Source: Triglochin maritima
Lineage: Eukaryota; Streptophyta; Magnoliopsida; Alismatales; Juncaginaceae
Reading direction: 5' to 3'
Assembly (NCBI GenBank): GCA_963682175.1
Contig: CAVMKL010000122.1
Coordinates: 1 to 64,000 of the forward strand
Length of the DNA stretch: 64,000 nucleotides
Shown here: positions 60,559-64,000 of the stretch, in pieces
Position numbering within the stretch: the stretch's first letter is position 1
Layout of the letters: the number at the start of each line of letters is the position of its first letter
The notes under the pieces: generated by a model
What the model saw: the letters and a program-made list of their open reading frames with translations, nothing else
Database searches by the model: none
What the model was told of the DNA's origin: nothing
Program-made: the position numbers and the translations under genes

Positions 60559-60945
60559 TCAGAACCCCCGGAACGCGGGCGCTTGAGTGCGTTGCGTAGT
60601 CGTGGCCTGGACGTTCAAACCAGCACACCAGCTCGGATATACCCGAAATCCGCGGTCGCCTGGCCGCCTTCCTGGCGTGATGCCGAGCTCAGTGAGGTGC
60701 GCACGGGAGAACTGAAACGCCCCGCGCCGATCAGCTCCACGAAGACAAACAGCCCCGCAGCGGAATCGTCGTCGCTGAACGGCGTCGTGTTCCCCTCCGC
60801 GTTCCGTCGCCAGAACGCGGCAAAAGGCACCCGGTTTGGCTGGCGTGTTACGCGCAGTCCGGATAGACCAGTCCTCTTCGCCGATCTGGACAATCCCGGA
60901 CTCGTAATCGACGTTCTGCGTCTCGGGAGTGACTTCAGCGGTCAC
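60559..60945 (-). pseudogene. MepB-like protein remnant with two frameshifts
   Basis: Reading the minus strand across frames gives NVDYESGIVQIGEEDWSIRTARNTPAKPGAF, then (second frame) AAFWRRNAEGNTTPFSDDDSAAGLFVFVELIG, then (first frame again) GAFQFSRAHLTELGI and RGFRVYPSWCAGLNVQATTTQRTQAPAF. This matches MepB-family proteins (typical about 160-180 residues) with paired compensating frameshifts. The N-terminal third is missing where the IS256-like element begins. Confidence 0.65.
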
Positions 60946-60960
60946 ACCCGCCGTGGCCGA

Positions 60961-62343
60961 GGGGACTGTCTGAATAACGGTGTGTGGGGTCCGGCCTGAT
61001 CCGAAAGGAGACGGCCGTGACTGACACGACCGAGATGTTGGACGACGCGATGATTGATCCCGTGACGGGGGAGATCATCGATCAGAAGGACCTCGCGGAG
61101 CGGTTGCTCGCGCAGGCGAAAGAGCAAGGCGTGAACTTGGTCGGGCCAGGTGGGCTGCTGAACCAACTCACGAAGAATGTGCTGGAGGCGGCGCTTGATG
61201 CCGAGCTGACCGAGCACCTCGGGCACGAACACGGCGGAACGCCGATGGCGGCGAATATGCGAAATGGCACGCGAGTGAAGACGGTGCTGACGGAGATCGG
61301 CCGCGTCGAGATCGAAGTCCCGCGGGATCGAGACGGGTCGTTCGAGCCGGTGATCGTCCCGAAGCGGAAGCGGCGACTGGATGGCATCGATCAGATCGTG
61401 CTGTCCCTCTCGGCCCGCGGGCTGACGACGGGTGAGATCGCTGCGCACTTCGACGAGGTCTACGGGGCGAAGGTCTCGAAGGACACGATCTCTCGTATCA
61501 CCGAGAAGGTGGCCGGGGAGCTGGCGGAGTGGTCTTCGCGACCGTTGGATGCGATCTACCCGGTGATCTTCGTCGACGCGATCGTGGTCAAGGTCCGTGA
61601 TGGGCAGGTTCGCAACACCCCGTTCTACGTCGTGATGGGCGTCACCACGGCCGGGGAACGAGAGATCCTGGGGATCTGAGCCGGGGATGGAGGTGAGGGC
61701 GCGCGGTTCTGGCTGCAGGTATTCACCGAGCTGAAGAACCGTGGCGTCGAAGACGTATTCATCGCCGTCTGCGACGGACTGAAGGGGCTCCCCGAGGCGA
61801 TCAACACGACGTGGGAGCAGACGGTCGTGCAGCAGTGCATCGTGCACCTGATTCGCAACAGCTTCCGCTACGCCGGCCGGCAGCACCGCGACGCGATCGT
61901 GAAGTCTCTCAAGCCGGTCTATACCGCCCCGAGTGAACAGGCGGCGAAAGACCGGTTCGAGGAGTTCGCGGGTGAGTGGGGCGAACGGTATCCGGCGATC
62001 GTCCAGCTCTGGAAGAGCAGCTGGGCGGAGTTCGTGCCCTACCTCGAATACGACGTGGAGATCCGCCGGGTGATCTGCACGACGAACGCGATCGAGTCGA
62101 TCAACGCCCGCTACCGCCGGGCAGTCAGGGCGCGCGGGCACTTCCCGAACGAGCAAGCCGCGTTGAAGTGTCTCTACCTCGTGACCCGGTCGCTTGACCC
62201 CACCGGCGGCGGAAGGGCACGCTGGGTGATGAGGTGGAAGCCCGCGCTCAACGCGTTCGCGATCACCTTCGCCGGACGGTTCGAGAGAACCACCTACTGA
62301 TGAAAACCGCCGGACCCCACACACCGTTTATCGGACAGCCCCC
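60961..62343 (+). mobile_element. IS256-family insertion sequence (copy 1)
   Basis: The left end GGGGACTGTCTGAATAACGG and the right end read inward GGGGGCTGTCCGATAAACGG are imperfect terminal repeats, both continuing into TGTGTGGGGTCCGG. The length is about 1383 bases. It contains one transposase reading frame interrupted by a single TGA. No eight-base target duplication was evident. Confidence 0.82.
61017..62300 (+). pseudogene. IS256-family (mutator-type) transposase with one in-frame TGA
   Basis: GTG 61017 follows GAAAGGAG. Residues 1-220 give EIIDQKDLAERLLAQAKEQGVNLVGPGGLLNQLTKNVLEAALDAELTEHLGHE, VEIEVPRDRDGSFEPVIVPKRKRRLDGIDQIVLSLSARGLTTGEIAAHF, and IFVDAIVVKVRDGQVRN (first Asp). TGA at 61677-61679 replaces the Trp of GIWAGDGGEGARFW. 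The same frame continues with FIAVCDGLKGLPEAI (second Asp), HLIRNSFRYAGRQHRDAI and CTTNAIESINARYRRAVRARGHFPNEQAALKCLYLV (Glu). Everything except that codon looks intact. Confidence 0.88.
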
Positions 62344-62551
62344 GGCTTGGGCCGCTGCCGGCGTCAGAGGAGCCCGCCCGGACGCCGAGACTCATCAGTT
62401 CGCCGAGCGTCGGGCGCGAACGCCGACCAGCACCCGCGCGGTGCACTAATGATGACGGTTCGACAGATCTCCTTTACCCCCGCGAACTCCACGGCCAGCG
62501 TTAGATGCGCCGGCGCCGCCGGCGACATATCGACCATCAGGAGGTATCAGC

Positions 62552-62761
62552 ATGGGCATTGAAGACATCGGAGACAAGGCGAAAGCACTCCTCGAGGACA
62601 ACCGCGTGACACAGGCGCTGCACAGCGAACAGGCCGAGTCGATCACCGACAAGGTCCTCGACGGGGTCGCTGACGTTGCAGACAAGGCCACCGGGGCGAA
62701 GTTTAGCGAACAGATCAAGGCCGCCCGCGACGGCATCGACGAACGTCTCGGCAACGAGTAG
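62552..62761 (+). CDS. MT0933-like (Rv0909-type) antitoxin family protein
   Basis: A 69-residue helical protein: GIEDIGDKAKALLEDNRVTQALHSEQAESITDKVLDGVADVADKATGAKFSEQIKAARDGIDERLG. Alternating Lys/Asp/Ala helices with the 'DKATGAKFSEQI' block are the signature of the MT0933-like family, whose mycobacterial member is annotated as an antitoxin. AGGAGGT lies eight bases before the ATG, a strong ribosome site. No toxin gene is adjacent. In other genomes such proteins occur alone and may be stress-related. Confidence 0.8.
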   Translation: MGIEDIGDKAKALLEDNRVTQALHSEQAESITDKVLDGVADVADKATGAKFSEQIKAARDGIDERLGNE

Positions 62762-62829
62762 CCCGAACTGGTCGTGGCGGCGGCCGCACGCTCGCCGTCA
62801 CGACCATTCTGTCACCCACTCAAAGTCAA

Positions 62830-62940
62830 CCTTGACGTGCTCGCCCTCGAAAGACTCCTCGGGCACGCCTCATCGGCCACCACACACCGATGTGTCTCAG
62901 TACCGAACGACCCACTCAGGCGCACGGTCGGCCTGGCACC
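62830..62940 (+). pseudogene. Integrase C-terminal scrap
   Basis: The frame reads LDVLALERLLGHASSATTHRCVSVPNDPLRRTV, corresponding to the box II end of tyrosine recombinases (LGH followed by the Tyr region), but Cys stands near the nucleophile position and no catalytic Arg region precedes it. Confidence 0.5.
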
Positions 62941-63013
62941 AGTCATGCCTCTGTCGAGAGGCACCCGCGAACCAGTGCCGATCCTCGAACGGAAAGGCCA
63001 CACGCCCGTTCAA

Positions 63014-63785
63014 GGGATTGTCTGAGTACGATGTGTGGGGTCCGGTCTGATCCGAAAGGAGACGGCCCTGGCGGACACGACCGAGATGTTGGACGACGTG
63101 ATGACTAATCCCGTGACGGGGGAGATCATCGATCAGAAGGAACTCGCGAAGCGATTGCTCGCGCAGGCCAAGGAACAGGGCGTGAACTTGGTTGGCCCGG
63201 GAGGACTGCTGAACCAGCTCAAGAATAACGTGCTCGAGACAGCGTTGAACGCTGAGCTGACCGACCATCTCGGCCACGATCGCGGCGGGACCCGACGGCT
63301 GCGAACATGCGCAACGGCCCGCGGGTCAAGACAGTATTGACCGAGATCGGACCGGTCGAGATTGAAGTTCCCAGGGATCGGGACGGTTCGTTCGAGCCGG
63401 TGATCGTGCCCGGCCGCAAGCGTCGCCTGGAGGGGATCGATCAGATTGTGCTCTCCCTCTCCTCCCGCGGGCTGACGACGGGTGAGATAGCGGCGCACTT
63501 CGACGAGGTCTACGGCGCGATGGTGTCCAAGGACGCCATCAGCCGGATCACCGAGAAAGTCGCCTGAACTCGCTAAGTGGTCCGCTCGCCCGCTGGACGC
63601 GCTCTACCCGGCGATCTTCGTCAACGCGATCGAGGCGCCAAGGTCCGTGACGGGCAGGTCCGCAACAGCTTCCGCTACGCCGGCCGGCAGCATCGTGACG
63701 CGACCGTGAAGGCGCTCAGACCGCGGTGTCCAGATGAAAGCCCGCGCTCAACGCGTTCGCGATCACCTTCGCCGGACGGTGTTCA
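63014..63785 (+). mobile_element. IS256-family insertion sequence (copy 2), degraded
   Basis: The left end GGGATTGTCTGAGTACGATG leads into TGTGTGGGGTCCGG as in copy 1. The transposase start codon reads CTG instead of GTG. Frames are broken near 63290 and 63565, and deletions join KVRDGQVRN to SFRYAGRQHRDATVKAL (63660) and then to PALNAFAITFAGR (63740). Inactive. Close in sequence to copy 1 and in the same orientation. Confidence 0.8.
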
Positions 63786-63927
63786 GCAGCGCGGCGGGGC
63801 CGTGCAGTCGAAAGGACGCTTAATCGGCCTTCTGGGTGTATAGCGGCATGCCGGCGCCTAGTTTCGGACGCGAAAGCTGCTCCCGCCAGTCGGCGCGAGC
63901 AGAGCGAACAAACCTCGACATTTCATT
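63786..63927. other. Short gap between IS256 copies
   Basis: No gene or structure recognised. Confidence 0.3.
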
Positions 63928-64000
63928 GGCTGTCTGAATCGGGTGTGTGGAGCGTTGGTGTGTTCGAGCGGGCTTGATTCTGCTGGGTGAGTGCGACATT
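63928..64000 (+). mobile_element. Probable left end of a third IS256-type element
   Basis: GGCTGTCTGAATCGGGTGTG at 63928 resembles the terminal repeats of the two IS256 copies (GACTGTCTGAAT... and GATTGTCTGAGT...), followed by TGGAGCG. The element would run off the right edge in the same orientation. Confidence 0.5.

Noticed and set aside
60942..62324. 460-residue minus-strand frame across the IS256 element
   Set aside because: Antisense shadow of the transposase; no recognised domain.
1..64000. CRISPR arrays, tRNA or rRNA genes
   Set aside because: No regularly spaced repeats, tRNA cloverleaf or rRNA core sequence was noticed; a dedicated covariance search would be decisive.

Overview
High-GC actinobacterial DNA, most likely Microbacteriaceae (a Microbacterium-like genome). 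This is inferred from GC-rich codon use, the Lsr2-type protein, LytR-CpsA-Psr and MbcA-like families, DUF5107 remnants and actinobacterial IS types. No rRNA, tRNA or CRISPR array was recognised.

Layout. (1) 1-1801: three plus-strand genes, two of which look like PD-(D/E)XK nucleases. (2) 1874-10986: an integrative mobilizable element with tyrosine integrase, XRE regulator, excisionase-like protein, TOPRIM/AAA primase-helicase, a family A DNA polymerase, a candidate oriT, MobC and a relaxase. No mating-pore genes are visible, so transfer would depend on a helper. (3) 11443-15235: accessory genes, namely a putative DNA-binding protein, a ribbon-helix-helix protein, an Lsr2 N-domain-only protein and a KAP P-loop NTPase. 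(4) 15314-19829: small lipoproteins and a tandem pair of secreted paralogs. (5) 20823-22542: a paralog of the 11443 protein followed directly by a NucS-like nuclease. (6) 23361-24752: decayed genes, including a DUF5107/TPR remnant.

(7) 24806-38022: an exopolysaccharide cluster with Wzz/BY-kinase, Wzy-like polymerase, flippase, pyruvyl transferase, GT2, two GT4 enzymes, an LCP transferase and the initiating polyprenyl glycosylphosphotransferase. An IS110 scar and two unrelated small genes sit inside it. The logic is a Wzx/Wzy pathway: the phosphotransferase loads the first sugar on undecaprenyl phosphate, glycosyltransferases and the pyruvyl transferase finish the repeat, flippase and polymerase export and polymerise it, Wzz/BY-kinase sets length, and LCP anchors the polymer. 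(8) 38440-41150: nested IS wreckage (IS21, and IS3 split by IS481). (9) 41462-44328: a DUF3060 lipoprotein and a secreted five-repeat protein. (10) 44741-47262: three decayed IS5-family copies.

(11) 47452-52193: an acyltransferase-3 membrane protein and a separate SGNH lipoprotein flanking a GerMN lipoprotein/histidine kinase/response regulator operon. (12) 52194-55398: sparse region ending in a VanZ/RDD membrane protein. (13) 55448-64000: a pseudogene graveyard with an ABC transporter split by an IS5-family element, glycosyltransferase and membrane-protein fragments, IS110 and IS5 tails, a MepB-like remnant, two IS256 copies plus the end of a third, an MT0933-like antitoxin and an integrase scrap.

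The window reads as a chromosomal polysaccharide/accessory island that has repeatedly received and lost mobile DNA. All functions are inferred from sequence reading alone; no database search was run.
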